Below, piece by piece: positions 9,192-20,884 of a DNA stretch of 64,000 nucleotides. The notes beneath the pieces were generated by a model. That model did no database searches. It saw nothing but the letters and a program-made list of their open reading frames with translations, and was not told where the DNA came from. Position numbers and translations under genes: made by a program. The stretch is from Ephydatia muelleri (lineage: Eukaryota > Porifera > Demospongiae > Spongillida > Spongillidae). Each line of letters begins with the position of its first letter. Positions within the stretch are counted from its first letter, which is position 1. Location of the stretch: assembly GCA_013339895.1 (NCBI GenBank), contig JABACO010000001.1, positions 2,492,309 to 2,556,308 on the forward strand. The letters run 5' to 3'.

Positions 9192-11259
9192 GTAAGGCCA
9201 TATCACGTGATGTACATTATTTTAGGGTGAGTGTAGATTTGTGTGTGCGCATGCGTGCGTTGAGTGTACATTATTTGGAAGGAATGTGTATGTAACATGT
9301 ACTGTGTGGGAAGGGTGTTGAGCCTGCAACTTTGCATTTTCACATGTCAAATATGCCAATTTTTGTCTGTGTGTACATGAATTTTGTGAAGCAGTGTGTA
9401 TGTACTGTGTGGTGTTGTATGTGTCAATGTGTGTACAATACAGTATGTGTGAAGGTTGTACAATATTGTGCAAAGGTATGTGTGTTGTGTGTGTGATATG
9501 CCAATTTCTGTCATATATGGCATCCACTGCTTGACTATCTGTGCATACGACATTGTGTCGTACTGAGGTGGGTGTTGTTTCTCCTGTGTTTGGCATTTAA
9601 TGGAATAGAACTCAGTCCAAAGTCCATCTGCAGCATGTCTGTCTGAGTACGAGGTCTGTGTGTGTTGTATAGTGTGTTGTATTGTGGGTTGTATAGTGGG
9701 CATATCGTCCACTATTTTATGATTTACGACACATGCCACCTTTTTTTTTTGACTTGCCAAGGCGATGGTGACTCAACATCTGACAATGAAGAACATGGAT
9801 CATGCTTGTGACGACGTGGATTTCACTGGGCAACGGACAATTGTGTTTGAGTGTGGTGTGCCTTTATTGATTTTTAATCATGGCAACTACTATCTTGCTT
9901 GTGTACAGTGAGTGTACTTATGATGATGTGGCACATACCTATTTGAGAAGGGCGCATAATCTCAGAGACGAAGAGGATTGTTCCGTATAATAACCTTTCA
10001 TAGACTCTTTCAATTGGGCACATAAGTCACTTGCTTTATAAAGAAAGGGGCGGGGCATCATAACAAATCATTGATGCTATAACTAATCAGATTACAGCGA
10101 AAGCATTTCGAATTACAATGCTATTGTACTTCCTTTAATAATCGAAGGCCAGATCTTTGTAAGCAACGCAGACGATTGCGTGCCACAAAACCAGCCACGC
10201 GTAGTACATTCAAACTAAGCTGAACTGTAACTAATAACTATTCGGATTACATTGCAGAGCATCCCTGAGTCATAACAACTTGCCGCGGTTTAGGTATACA
10301 TGGAAAGAGGCGGGGCATCATAACAAACGATTGACGCACACATTCAAAGCGGCGATACTACATGTACTGGTTTCAGTCATATCGGTACGGCTGCACTACC
10401 GTTATAATGGGATACTGGGCTTGTGTTATTATTGCCTATATACTTGTACATACGTTACAATCAGTAACATGTTAAATGGAATACACCTGAGTTTCAGGAT
10501 ATATCATGATAACCAAACTTATTCCAGAGCTATGAGCATGAATATAGCTCTTAAAATGACTTTCTACCTGGGGTCAGAAAATGGCATGTGTCATACTGGT
10601 AAGGGGGCGGGGGGAATGAGGGAAGAGAGGTTGATATCCACCATGGTTCTCCGAGTTCAGGTTGTCATGACAACTAAATCAAGGAGTGCATAAGTATGTG
10701 GATAGTGTACGGAGAGAGACACAGGGACATTGTAGCACAAAATATCTGACCATGCATGTCTATTTACCTAGGTCATGAGAAATCCATGACAAGATACCAT
10801 GCACCCACCTTAGCTTATCCACATATGAATTAGGAATCACGATGTCTTTACCAATCAAGTTCTGTCCTTATCCTTATAGTTTTGTTTATAGATAATCATG
10901 ATATTTGCAATGAACAGTATGTGGCATTGGGTACGTCTGTGTTGTACATGCACCATAACATCCGCTTTATAAATCATACTGAATAAACGAACAGGTTCAT
11001 GATTAAGAGTACACATCTTAGTGAGTCAGGTACAGTTCTTCTAGTTCATCACTAATGACATCTTGGGCTTGATTGCTAGTAAAATCCAATCCATGTACAG
11101 ATGGGTTCTGGCTATTCATGTGCGATGTGCGACCCTGAGTGCAGGTCCATGTAGTACTAACACCTGTGAGGGGGGAAAGGTTGCACATGCTCACCCTACA
11201 ACTAACAAGACACTCGTACTCGCTTGTACACATGTACAGCACATGTGTACATGTACACC
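9192..11259. other. Transposon interior, no gene recognised; one direct repeat pair
   Basis: TG-rich sequence at 9236-9500 is followed by unique sequence. A 32-bp direct repeat (core GGCGGGGCATCATAACAAA) occurs at about 10043-10074 and 10303-10334; each copy includes a GC-box-like GGGCGGGGC or GGCGGGGC. A 137-residue frame at 10280-10693 has no motif I know and is probably chance. Confidence 0.5.
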
Positions 11260-11283
11260 GGGGGGGGGGGGGGGGGGGGGGGG
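11260..11283 (+). repeat. Poly-G run, 24 bp
   Basis: Uninterrupted G from 11260 to 11283, followed by GGTGGTGG-type sequence to about 11300. Confidence 0.85.
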
Positions 11284-11457
11284 TGGTGGGGGTGTTGGAG
11301 GTGTTTTGAGTTTGAGAGGTAATGGGGGAAATGGTACAGATGCATTCTGAAATGTACCTCCGCAAAATATTTTTAGGGGATGGGGTTTATTTCTCCCTAC
11401 CCCATCAGGCACCACACCACTCTACACACAACACCAGTTGATCTGCAGTCTGCAGTG

Positions 11458-11929
11458 ACACACACACACACACACACACACATGTATACACACATCACAT
11501 GCACACACACACACACGCATGTATACACACATCACACACACATGTATACACACACACACACACGCATCACACAAACACACACATGTATACACACATCACA
11601 CATGTATACACGCATCACACACATGTACACACACATGTATAACACACATCCCACACACATGCATACACGCACCATACACACATCACACACACACACGCAT
11701 CACACAAACACACACACATGTATACACACATCACACACACATGCATACACACACATGTATACACACATCACACACGCACATGTATACACACATCACACAC
11801 GCACATGTATACACACATCACACACATGTATATACACACACACATCACACAAACACACACATGTATACACATACACGCACACATGTATACACACATCGCA
11901 CACACACACACATGTATACACACATCACA
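11458..11929 (+). repeat. CA-rich minisatellite
   Basis: About 470 bp built from variants of CACATGTATACACACATCAC with CA spacers, roughly 25-30 bp per unit. The long His/Thr frames here are artefacts of the repeat. Confidence 0.85.
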
Positions 11930-14086
11930 CATAAATCTGGACTCACCTGTGCTGCCCCCGAAACCGTTCGACTCCTATGCGGCACAATGGATCTGTTGTT
12001 TAGAACTTGTTCGCCCCTTAAATCATGGGTAGCAGCTGGTGGGTAGAATTATTAAGCATGAAACAAACCGGTTGTCATGCCACAAATTTAAGAATAATAT
12101 TATAGCATGTAACATCGATTGTAATTAAATTCCTTTGTGCACATAAACACTGACGAAAGTAACCAGACATACTCTCGACCCCAGACACATGTCATACAAT
12201 TTGTCTATGTACTTACGAGACTACATGTACACCACTTACAAAGCTGACATGCAATGTGAGGTATGGTTGGCAGTAGGGAGTGTTCGGCAACCACACTTTC
12301 AACACAATACAGAGCCTCAAAGAAGACATTTCAATATTTCTAAACAGGTTACAAACCATCCTTCTGGGTTGTCTTAGGACGCAGTAAGTATAGTTTAAAG
12401 CAACTACGTTCCCTTTAAATAATAACACATGGATGCCGAACACTACCTACGCTATCGCGCATGTCGATCACTACCTAATCTACCCTAGATGTATGAACGT
12501 GGCCAGATGTTGCTAAGCTTCTAATATCAGTTGGTTATCAGTAACTCCTCTGACAGTCAAATTAAGTGCACGAATAACTTCAAATACACACACGCAAGCG
12601 TGCGCACAGATATAAAAACACAAACGTGTCTTCTTGATAGGCGACATACGTTCATATGAACAGATCAGAGTTTGACCGATCTAAAAAGTAAAACCTAGAA
12701 AGAATACGTTCCCTTAAAATTCTATAGCCAACCTATCATTATACAAGTGAGAAATCTTACGCGGTCCTTACCAAAGTGTCATGCATCACGGTAGCTAAGC
12801 AGGATATGGTACTAGGTAGCAATCCAGTTAGGTCCGTTCCATGTATTCCAATAAATGCTCCTGGGCCTTTAAACGATTCTCTATTGATATTGCATTCCGG
12901 TTAAGTTGTATCCGTTATTGCAACGTGCGGGGCAAAAATGGAGTCAGGTTTGTAGGATGATAATCTGTTAGTGTATAACTGTGCACACCCTTTGTACTGG
13001 TCTATATTCCAATCAGATACACATGTGCGACGCAGCCGTTCATTTAATTACCGTAAAGGTCATTGAAAGAAGTAGCAAGGTTCGTCATTGTTCAGATTTC
13101 GCTCAACCCATTTGATGTGATCTGTCCCCAAGGGCTATCATAAAGGACTAATGCTGCGTGTTGTGAACTCACAGTAGGCTCAGAAATAGCGCAACAAAAC
13201 TATGAAACTAACCAACATAGGTTTGTTTTACAATCCTTCTCGTACACTTGTCACAATGAAATGTGTCGAATCGGGTGATAAAGGCTGTACCCCGCTAAGG
13301 TTAGTTTATTTGAATTCCTTATTTCTATATACAGCAGATGAAGATATCCCAAAACTAAGACGCAGTCTACGTTAATACTTAAGGTAATAATGTTCTGTAC
13401 TTTACAGTTAGCTATGTACTTCCCAACTTCTCCAGAAAACGTGATAGACGCACAGCGAGTTCAAGGAGGGCGATACAAGGGCTAGCGCTGATGATACAAA
13501 TTGCTTGAACAACGGCAATTAAAGGGTAAGGTGTTTCGTTATTAACAACAATGTGTGATTGTGTATTGCATTGTCAGGAAAAGGACACGGGAGGAGTATG
13601 AAACAGGATGGAGCTTTGGAGAGCCGCGGCAATGGCACACAAGACTAGAGACAATGTGTGTGCGTGTGTGTTTGTGTGTGTGTGTCGTGTGTGTGTGTGT
13701 GTGTGTGTGATATTGTATAGTGTATACAATCTGCCATATCTTCTATTCGTTGAAACGCTTAAGCATGCGCGTCCTGGTGTACGCAAGCGAGGCGGGTGGG
13801 GGAGGGAGGGGGGGGGGGGGGGGGGGGAGGATACCGCTCCATATAGAATGGTCCGTACGGGATTGGCTCATACGCCTTAACGGTGTAGGTAGACGACCGA
13901 AACAGCCTGTACGGGTACGGCAGACGAAATGTCAGCGTGCGAACACGTGCGACAAAACGTGACTCGCAGCCACAGCCGTTTCCTATCGGTCCGCACACGA
14001 GAGCCGCGATCGTACAACCGACAAATTTAGGATCCAATTGAATACGGTTAGGATCGCGTGCGACTGCGAGCCCGGAATCACGCATA
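11930..14086. other. Transposon right part, no gene recognised
   Basis: Mostly unique sequence with clearly more CpG than the flanking gene. It contains a (TG)n run at 13655-13708 and a poly-G run at 13808-13827. CGTACG lies at 13854, with related TGTACGGG and GGTACGG just downstream. No open frame with known motifs, tRNA or other RNA gene was seen. Confidence 0.5.
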
Positions 14087-14098
14087 TGAACCGCTGTG
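14087..14098 (-). repeat. Right terminal inverted repeat of the 6.4-kb element
   Basis: TGAACCGCTGTG precedes the second target-site copy AGT at 14099-14101. The SRCR coding sequence resumes at 14102. Confidence 0.85.
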
Positions 14099-14223
14099 AG
14101 TGCAGGTGTGGCGGCAGGTCTGGTAACCTGCACCAATGCAGATACAGTGGGAGTAGTTTGTGAAGGTGAGGGGAGTGACAACAACAGTTGGAGCTGTGTT
14201 CTGAAGTTCTCACTGACACACAG

Positions 14224-15449
14224 ATATTGATGAGTGTTTGACAAACAATGGAGGGTGTGCTCAAAACTGCACCAACACTATTGGTAGCTACTACTGTTCC
14301 TGCAATAAGAGCTATGTTCTTGGAAGTGATGGGCATGCCTGCAATGGTAAGGAGTGGGAGGGTTAAGTGTTAACTGGAATGATTACCAGTGAGTGACTGA
14401 TGAACCTTCACCATTCAGATGTGGATGAGTGTTCGACTGCTAATGGAGGCTGTCAGCAGTTATGTAACAACACTGTTGGAAGCTTCTTCTGTTTCTGTCA
14501 ACTAGGGTACTCCCTTCTGCTGAATGGTTTCAACTGCAGTGGTAAGATTTTCCCATACATATATTTCTATGTTGTGATGTACACAACTTCCATCTCCAGA
14601 TGTCAATGAGTGCAATGGAAACAACAGTTGTGGTATGAATGCTAACTGCACCAATACAATTGGATCATACAAATGTTCCTGCTTGGTTGGATTTGAGGGA
14701 GATGGAGTGAACTGTACAAGTGAGTGAATGTGGTTATGTGATGTTACATATGTGCCATTTGACCTTCCATTACAGACATCGATGAATGTGGGAGAGGAGC
14801 AAACCAGTGCAGTAAGAATGCCACCTGCCATGACACTTATGGTAGCTACACATGTAGCTGTAATCCAGGTTTCTCAGGAGATGGGCTTAACTGCACTGGT
14901 AAGAAAATCAGTTATCAGTGATTTCATCTGTTGATGAGCAGTGTTTTGTATGAACAGACATTGATGAGTGCTATACTGGGAACAACACTTGTGCTTCAAA
15001 TGGAACATGCACTAATACCATAGGGAGCTACAGTTGTTCATGTAACCGTGGTTACACAGGAGATGGAAGGACTTGTGTGGACATTGATGAGTGTGCATTG
15101 AACATGAACAACTGTAGCTTAATTGCTTCGTGTGTCAATACAGTAGGAGGCTACCTATGTTTATGTCACTATGGTTACACCGAGACAGGTGGAAACTGTG
15201 TGGACATTGATGAGTGCTCTGGAAACAATACATGTGCTGGGGCTCCAAATGGAACTTGTATCAACACCATAGGGAGCTACAACTGCTCATGTAACCCTGG
15301 TTACACAGGAGATGGAAGGACCTGTGTGGACATTGATGAGTGTGTCATTGGGACTCAACATTGTAGTACAAATGCTAACTGTGTCAACACTGTTGGAAGC
15401 TATGCATGTGTTTGTCATATTGGTTTCAGTGGAAATGGTTTCAATTGCA
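14224..15449 (+). CDS. M1 EGF block, 8 EGF domains (e1-e5)
   Basis: Exons: 14224-14346, 14419-14541, 14600-14719, 14776-14898 and 14958-15449. The first four carry one EGF each ([47 protein letters not shown]). The fifth carries four EGFs ([12 protein letters not shown] to [12 protein letters not shown]). Introns are 57-72 bp. All domains begin with a DxDEC or DxNEC calcium motif and most have the hydroxylation-type core. M1 shares with M6 the unusual second EGF core [18 protein letters not shown]2-M5 have [17 protein letters not shown]. Confidence 0.9.
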
Positions 15450-15516
15450 GTAAGTGTACTCTCTTTCTCTTTCTCTCAGACCTTCCCTTCCTCACTAATT
15501 CTTTCTCTTTCATTAG

Positions 15517-15709
15517 GCTGTACAGAAGGCATGGTTCAGTTGTTGAATGTGACTTCTGGTACTAACATAACTGGGACAGTGGGTGTGTGTGTCAGTAACA
15601 ACTACAGGTCCATCTGTTATGACTTTTGGGACCAGTATGATGCACAAGTGGTGTGCTCACAGCTGAACATAACTGGATGTGAGTTAATGTCTCCACACTC
15701 AGTGGCGGA

Positions 15710-15742
<33 letters not shown>

Positions 15743-16665
15743 GTGGAGGGCGCACGCCCCATGACCAAAAAATTATAACAAGTTAACCTTTGCCGGCATG
15801 TATTATAAGTTCATTCGCGCGCGCGTGTGAAGTATACCTAGGTAGCACGTAGGTAGGTACATGTAGATATTTTCTGTGTGCCAAATAAAGGTGTCGGACC
15901 TGAAGCGGACTAGCCCCCCCTCCCACTTTTCGTATCGGACCTGAAGCGGATTGCCCCCCCCCCCCCCCCCCACTTTCGCATAAAGGACCTGAAGTGGACT
16001 GCCCCCCCCCCCCCCCCCCCACACTTGGGCCTGACCTTAAGCACCCCCCTCGCTGAAATCCTGGATACGCCACTGCTCCCCCCCCCCCCCCCCCCCCCCC
16101 CCCTATAACTCTAAATCCTGCGTCCGCCCCTGACAACTTGATACCATTTTGTTCATGTCCAATTACAATCCAGTACATCGTGGAGATTTGCAATGAACAT
16201 TGTGTATGTTGCTTCGTATGACTTATATCTTTCAAATATTGTTTCATTTGTAAGTACGACATAACATAAAACCGTATAATTATGTAATATTATTATGTTG
16301 CTAATGAAAACTCCTTTTATATGTTCTGAACAGTCATCACCAACCACTTATGAGCGATTTGGCTTTTTGAAATACTCATTGGTTTATCACCTTGGTGCAT
16401 TTTCACTAATCACATGTTAAACACATAGCCACAAATTTCTGTACACGTGACCTCCAAATGCAGGTAGCGAGTTACATGAGAATTGTTGCTAATGTTTTCT
16501 GTTGGTGCTCTACAGATGCCTCAGCCCTATCAGTGGACTATGGACCACTCCCACCATCTGTCTACAGTGTGGTGTGTGCAGGAACAGAACGTTCTCTCTT
16601 CCAGTGCACCTATAGGCTGAGTGGAACTTGTGCCACAAACAAGCTAGCTGCAGTCCAGTGTGGAG
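15517..16665 (+). CDS. M1 SRCR a (exons 15517-15678 and 16516-16665)
   Basis: First half: CTEGMVQLLNVTSG, VCVSNNYRSICYDFW, VVCSQLNITG. Second half: ALSVDYGPLPPSVYSVVCAG, ERSLFQC, then AAVQCGG. The second half has lost the usual FGxGxGPIxLDD strand and keeps only GPL and the cysteines, a state shared by all six modules but not by M0 or M7. The intron is inflated to 837 bp by a transposon. A conserved TTGCTAATGTT about 25 bp before the acceptor is a plausible branch site. Confidence 0.85.
15700..16132. mobile_element. Compound MITE with hAT-like ends in the SRCR a intron of M1
   Basis: The left end CAGTGGCGGATTTAGG and the right end (reverse strand) CAGGGGCGGACGCAGGATTTAG are inverted and similar. 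A further end, CAGTGGCGTATCCAGGATTT on the reverse strand, sits inside at 16056-16075, so two related elements may be nested. The interior has G28 at 15714-15741, C runs, and a threefold tandem unit containing GGACCTGAAGCGGA (15893-16020). The homologous introns of M2-M5 lack it. The flanking duplication is imperfect (ACACT against ACAACT). Confidence 0.75.
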
Positions 16666-16922
16666 GTAGGTTACTGGGATTAGAAGAGTTTATTTGTCAA
16701 GGGGTTTAGATTCAGAGACATGTCGTAATTTGTAACTATTTTCTTGATGTTGCAATGCATTAAAAAATTACTATGAGAATTAAGGGGAAAGACTGGTGTT
16801 GTTAATCACCCTGTTAGAGTGATGTACCTAATAATGTTTTGTAGCCAAACATCCCATCAATACCTTTTGTAATAATTCAAAGGCCTGGCATACACTTGGC
16901 AGTGATTCTAATTCTTTCACAG

Positions 16923-17666
16923 CCTCCAGTGCTTGTGTCAATGGGAGTGTTCGGCTTCTGGTAGGCACAGGGACCTCTTTCTATGTGTCAGAGGGCAGCT
17001 ACCCTGCCAACTTCTTCATAAGTAACCAGCTGGCCAGAGGGAGAGTGGAGGTGTGCATTGGTGGACAGTATGGTGCCGTGTGTAACACTGGATGGGGAAA
17101 CACAGATGCCACCATTGTCTGCAGACAGCTTAGATTTTCCTCTTATGGTGAGTGACTTGCATTTTCTTTTTTTCAGACTGTTTGGGATTGCTTGAAATCA
17201 TATTATTCGGGACTGGCGTTAGCCTTGGAGGAATATCATTTTGTACTAAAGTGCAATGTTCCTACATCATTAAAAAACTGACCCAAGCATATAATACAAC
17301 ATATTGCAGCTTGCTAGTTTGGTTTAGTTAGGTATGCCACAATGGCATTACATGTACCTCTTTTTGTTTGAAAAAGCCACTATGGAGCGTTTACATGTAG
17401 AAGCTATACAGTGATACATGGGGTACATCTGATTGCATATTCATAGCAACGATGTGGTAGTATCTTCTCCCTCCCTCTTACCTCACAAGGTGCTATTGCA
17501 GTAACCAATGGACTGTATGCTGATCCTGCCATACATCAAATCATTGGAGATGTTGGATGCGTTGGAACTGAACCTGGTTTGCTAGGGTGCAACCACACAC
17601 TCTTTGGCATAGGCCAGCCTGCCAACTGTGACCCCATAGATGGTGATGCAGCAGCTGTTTGCCAAG
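16923..17666 (+). CDS. M1 SRCR b (exons 16923-17147 and 17490-17666)
   Basis: First half: CVNGSVRLLVGTGTSFYV, long loop, GRVEVCIGGQYGAVCNTGW, IVCRQL. Second half: GAIAVTNGLYADPAIHQIIG, CVGTEPGLLGC, DAAAVCQG. M1 has RFSSYG where the other modules have GF(S)SYG or GFSTYG, a Gly-to-Arg change at the conserved QLG position. The introns on either side (257 and 342 bp) hold nothing recognisable. Confidence 0.87.
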
Positions 17667-18109
17667 GTGAGGGCTGGTATGAGCAGGGGCAGTGAGGGGT
17701 GGGGAAGGGATCAGGTTGGAGTGAGAGGTGGATAACATGGTAGGGAGTGTAGTAGGTTGAGATAGGGGCAGGTTGGGTATTAGAGGTTGGTAATGTGGTG
17801 GGGAGTGAGAGGCAGTAGTTGAACGCATGGTTGAGACAGTGTGCCAAAACAAGTCTTAGTAGTGCAAATCAGGAAAGACAATAGAATTAGCAAAAATGGC
17901 AGCTGAATTAGGACCACTAGTACTCTAGGCTCAATCCTTTGGTCCTTCATCTTGAGTTGTCTAGATAATGGAAGGTTATAACATCACAGACACCTCCAAT
18001 TGAGCTGAAAAGCTTCCTAATAAATAAACAAAAACAAAATAATACATATCACAAATGCTAGACTAAGTACTTTCCTCCCTGAAACAATGTGCTATTTTCC
18101 ATTCATCAG

Positions 18110-18679
18110 ATGCACGTGTTCCCCATGCTAACTGCACTGATGGAGATGTGAGGTTGAATGGAGGCAGCAACAGAGCAGAGGGTAGGCTGGAGGTCTGCTT
18201 CAACCATGCCTGGGGTGCCGTCTGTGGTCCTGGCTTCGATTTTAGTCCTGCCACTGCTCAGGTTGTCTGTAGGCAGCTTGGCTTGTTGCAAGGTAACCTG
18301 CATTTCTTTGTGGTATCCATCAATTGCAAACTTGATTCTTGTTGAGATGAAATTCAAGGGCTTGAGCAGTTAGTTATCAGGGATAGTTGTGTACCTAGAG
18401 AATGATAAAGGCAATTAGAACTTCCTCCATAATCAAGATGATTTAGGGCATTGAGTTTTACGTGTGTGGAAATTTGGTCATTCAATTGAATCATTCTCCT
18501 CTCAGCTGCTGGTTTGCAGCTTGTGGCAGCAGGCTTGTTCCCAACTTCTACTCTCCCCACCTTTCTGGACAAAGTGTCATGCACAGGGTCAGAGTCCTCC
18601 ATTTCCCAATGTTCATCTCTCAGAGGTGCCTTCTCCTGTCCTTCTGACCACTCCCAGGATGCTGCACTGAGGTGTCTAG
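18110..18679 (+). CDS. M1 SRCR c (exons 18110-18292 and 18506-18679)
   Basis: First half: NCTDGDVRLNGG, GRLEVCFNHAWGAVCGPGF, VVCRQLGLLQG; it lacks the DDxW tryptophan. Second half: LPTFLDKVSCTGSESSISQC, then SDHSQDAALRCLG. The GPIxLDD motif is TFLDK. The 443-bp intron 17667-18109 and the 397-bp intron 18680-19076 show no gene. The latter contains a block (about 18780-18900) shared only with M6. Confidence 0.87.
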
Positions 18680-19076
18680 GTGGGCATTGATTGGTCTTAT
18701 AAGAGAGTAGTTATTATTGGCTGGTGGTTATTTTTGCATGACTTTAGAGATCAGTAAAAGCATGTTATTCAGTGTAACAGATGTAAGGCTTCCTTTCTCC
18801 CATCTACATCATTGGAGCTTCCAATTCTATGGGCATTTAGAAATCCTACTTTGATGTTTTCATGAACTGCCCACAGAAAATCCCTGTTAATTACATATGC
18901 ATTCCATAATCTGTGCAGTTTTATTATTTTGATTGTCATGCTGGATCTGAGAACAGTAGCTAAATATGTGCTAGTCACTTGGTATGCATGTGCATGCTTG
19001 AATACATTCATGCTTTAGACTTAATTCAACTTTTAAAATAATAACACTGTTCAATTGGCCCAAACTTTATATTCAG

Positions 19077-19384
19077 ATGTTAATGAGTGTACACTCAACA
19101 ATGGAGGGTGTGCAGGCACTTGCATCAATCTCATTGGTGGATACCAATGCCAGTGTTCAAGTGGGTATGAACTTACTAATGGCAAGAATTGCTCAGGTAA
19201 ACCATTCTCTATATGTCTAGTCTTTCTTAATGATCTTAAAAATCCACCTCTGGTTATATAGACATCAATGAGTGCTCCACTGGTATGAACAACTGTTCAG
19301 AAGTGTGCATCAATACCATTGGCAGCTACTACTGCTCTTGCAATGGCAGTCGTGTTCTGAATATGGATAGGACAACATGCAGAG
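19077..19384 (+). CDS. M1 EGF pair (exons 19077-19196 and 19262-19384)
   Basis: One EGF per exon: [16 protein letters not shown], then [16 protein letters not shown]. The intron between them is 65 bp and nearly invariant in all modules. Both have six cysteines and a DxNEC calcium motif. The pair separates the first and second SRCR triplets. Confidence 0.9.
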
Positions 19385-19624
19385 GTCAGCCTAAAATAGA
19401 ACTGGTACACTGAGTATTTGATCTGTACGTGTTCATAGCCAGTCATGCTTCAAACAAATGTGTGCATAGCCAGATAGGATGGGAGGGACATGTGCACACC
19501 ATGCTCCCACATCGGTACTACCTCTTCATGCCCCCACCACTCCTCTCCCTCTCCATACCTGCATATAATCAGATAGTTGCATTCATATAATCTGCTAATG
19601 AATCACTATTTGTGTGCACTTTAG

Positions 19625-20022
19625 GATGTGTCAGTGGGGATGTACGATTGGTGAATGGGACCAACGTGACAAGCTCTGTTCCTCGTGAGGGCAGGGTTGA
19701 AGTGTGCATCAATGGAACATTTGGCAGTGTGTGCAACAAGAGGTGGGACTCCCTGGATGCTGGTGTGGTCTGCAGACAGCTGGGCTACTCCAGCAGAGGT
19801 ATGGATTGGCTCTACCATCAGAGGACACCACCTACTCTGATACTGGTTTCCTTTTCTCAGGTGCCCAGGTTGATGTGTTCTTTGGAGCCGGAGTGGGACC
19901 CATTTACCTCAGTGATGTGCAGTGTACTGGAATGGAGACAAACTTCTTGAACTGCAGCCATGGGAACCAGGTTGGGATCACTGCATGTGATCACACACAA
20001 GATGCATCCATCAGATGTGAAG
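19625..20022 (+). CDS. M1 SRCR d (exons 19625-19798 and 19861-20022)
   Basis: First half: [47 protein letters not shown]. Second half: [39 protein letters not shown]. It is the most canonical SRCR of the module. The 240-bp intron before it and the 299-bp intron after it contain no gene. Confidence 0.9.
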
Positions 20023-20321
20023 GTAGGAGTGAGGGAGTTAGAGGGGAACGAGCAAAGGGATTATGTTACTTAGTGGTCATCTGAATTGATGCATGGTATA
20101 TAATTAAGCCGGACCTTATTTTTCCAACATTTGAAAATTTCATTATATGTTTCTATTTGTTTAGCAATGATGCACAAGCAAATAATTATATGCACACATA
20201 TCCACTAAACACACTCACCTCGTAAACAGACAAAATGCTTGCACTACTCAAATTGTGCCTTCGGCTTTGGTTATTATTGAACAACTTTTCATTTTCTCTC
20301 GTTTCTTCATGTTCCCTTTAG

Positions 20322-20705
20322 CTATCTGCACAGATGGGAGTGTTCGTCTTGTCATTGGGGAGACAGCTGACTTCTTCTATCTCCAAGAAACGCCTCTAGC
20401 TGACAGTTATTATGACAATGATGTGCTCAGGGCAGGGAGGGTTGAGGTTTGCTTCAGGGGAACATACGTCACCGTATGTGACACAGCCTGGGACAACATC
20501 GCTGCCTCTGTGGTGTGCAGACAGTTGGGGTTTTCCCCCTATGGTGCCGTGGGGGTGCGCAACAATTTTCCCCAATCAACTTTGGTGGCAACACTGCAGA
20601 ATGTGAACTGCACTGGCTCAGAGAGCAATCTACTGCAGTGTGGGTATACGGCTGGTCCAGCAGGAACGTGTGGAAGGTTCCAAGATGCTGGAGCAGTGTG
20701 CCAAG
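20322..20705 (+). CDS. M1 SRCR e, whole domain in a single exon
   Basis: 384 bp encode the complete domain: [11 protein letters not shown], long loop with [40 protein letters not shown], then directly [37 protein letters not shown]. The conserved intron position (SPYG|GA) is filled: TATGGTGCCG is coding and no acceptor precedes GTGCCG. M0 keeps the intron here, so loss preceded the expansion of M1-M6. Confidence 0.9.
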
Positions 20706-20884
20706 GTTGGGATTTTTCAAATGGTCTTTTCAACCCTAGCACACCTTAAAACCTACACTCACTTTGCCTTCCTTTCCTTCCCACTCTCCGAATCCTCCCT
20801 CGCTCACATTCTCCTCCCTCTTCTACCTCCCTCCCTCTCCCATATGACCTCCTCACTATTTTTCTCCATCTCCCACTCTCACAG

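Larger units (their letters stand above)
7674..14098. mobile_element. CACTA-like non-autonomous DNA transposon carrying gene fragments
   Basis: Termini are perfect 12-bp inverted repeats, CACAGCGGTTCA at 7674-7685 and its complement at 14087-14098. They are flanked by direct AGT copies (7671-7673, 14099-14101). A CAC terminus plus a 3-bp duplication fits CACTA/EnSpm best; Chapaev3 or other superfamilies with 3-bp duplications are not excluded. The 6,425-bp interior is richer in CpG than the flanking gene. It holds decayed collagen-like exons, CA/TG repeats and poly-G runs, and I recognise no transposase frame on either strand. The hexamer CGTACG occurs near both ends (7779, 7879, 13854), a possible subterminal binding repeat. 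Confidence 0.82.
7570..14165 (+). pseudogene. Unit M0, SRCR f second-half exon split by a 6.4-kb transposon
   Basis: Bases 7570-7673 encode GPQVLTGSQINITSGPIFLD, then KLKC and IVDCS. Bases 14102-14165 encode GLVTCTNADTVGVVCE and end at donor GTGAGG (14166). The two pieces sum to 104+64=168 bp, identical to the e18 length in all six modules. The spacing between the two flanking cysteines becomes ten residues, as in the c domain of M7. As it stands the frame runs from 7570 into the element and stops at 7866-7868 after about 64 foreign residues. The 58-bp intron 14166-14223 leads to M1. Skipping this symmetric exon would keep frame but leave half a domain. Confidence 0.85.

Noticed and set aside
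10280-10693. A 137-residue frame inside the transposon as a transposase
   Set aside because: It has no catalytic or zinc-binding motif and no resemblance to any transposase family I know.
11380-12046. His/Thr/Tyr-rich repeat proteins
   Set aside because: Overlapping frames of a CA-rich minisatellite, open in several frames simply because the repeat lacks stop codons. Similar frames at 6285-6521 and 8897-9092 have the same cause.
7680-14223. Intergenic region separating two SRCR/EGF genes, with a promoter for the downstream gene
   Set aside because: The exact TIRs, AGT duplication and the recovered 168-bp exon show that it is an insertion within one exon.
15783-16262. A minus-strand glycine-rich coding frame
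   Set aside because: It is the translation of poly-C/poly-G tracts and tandem units inside a MITE.
20322-20600. Hidden donor at TATG|GTGCCG splitting SRCR e as in M0
   Set aside because: No acceptor precedes the continuing coding sequence and the frame is open through the junction in all six modules.
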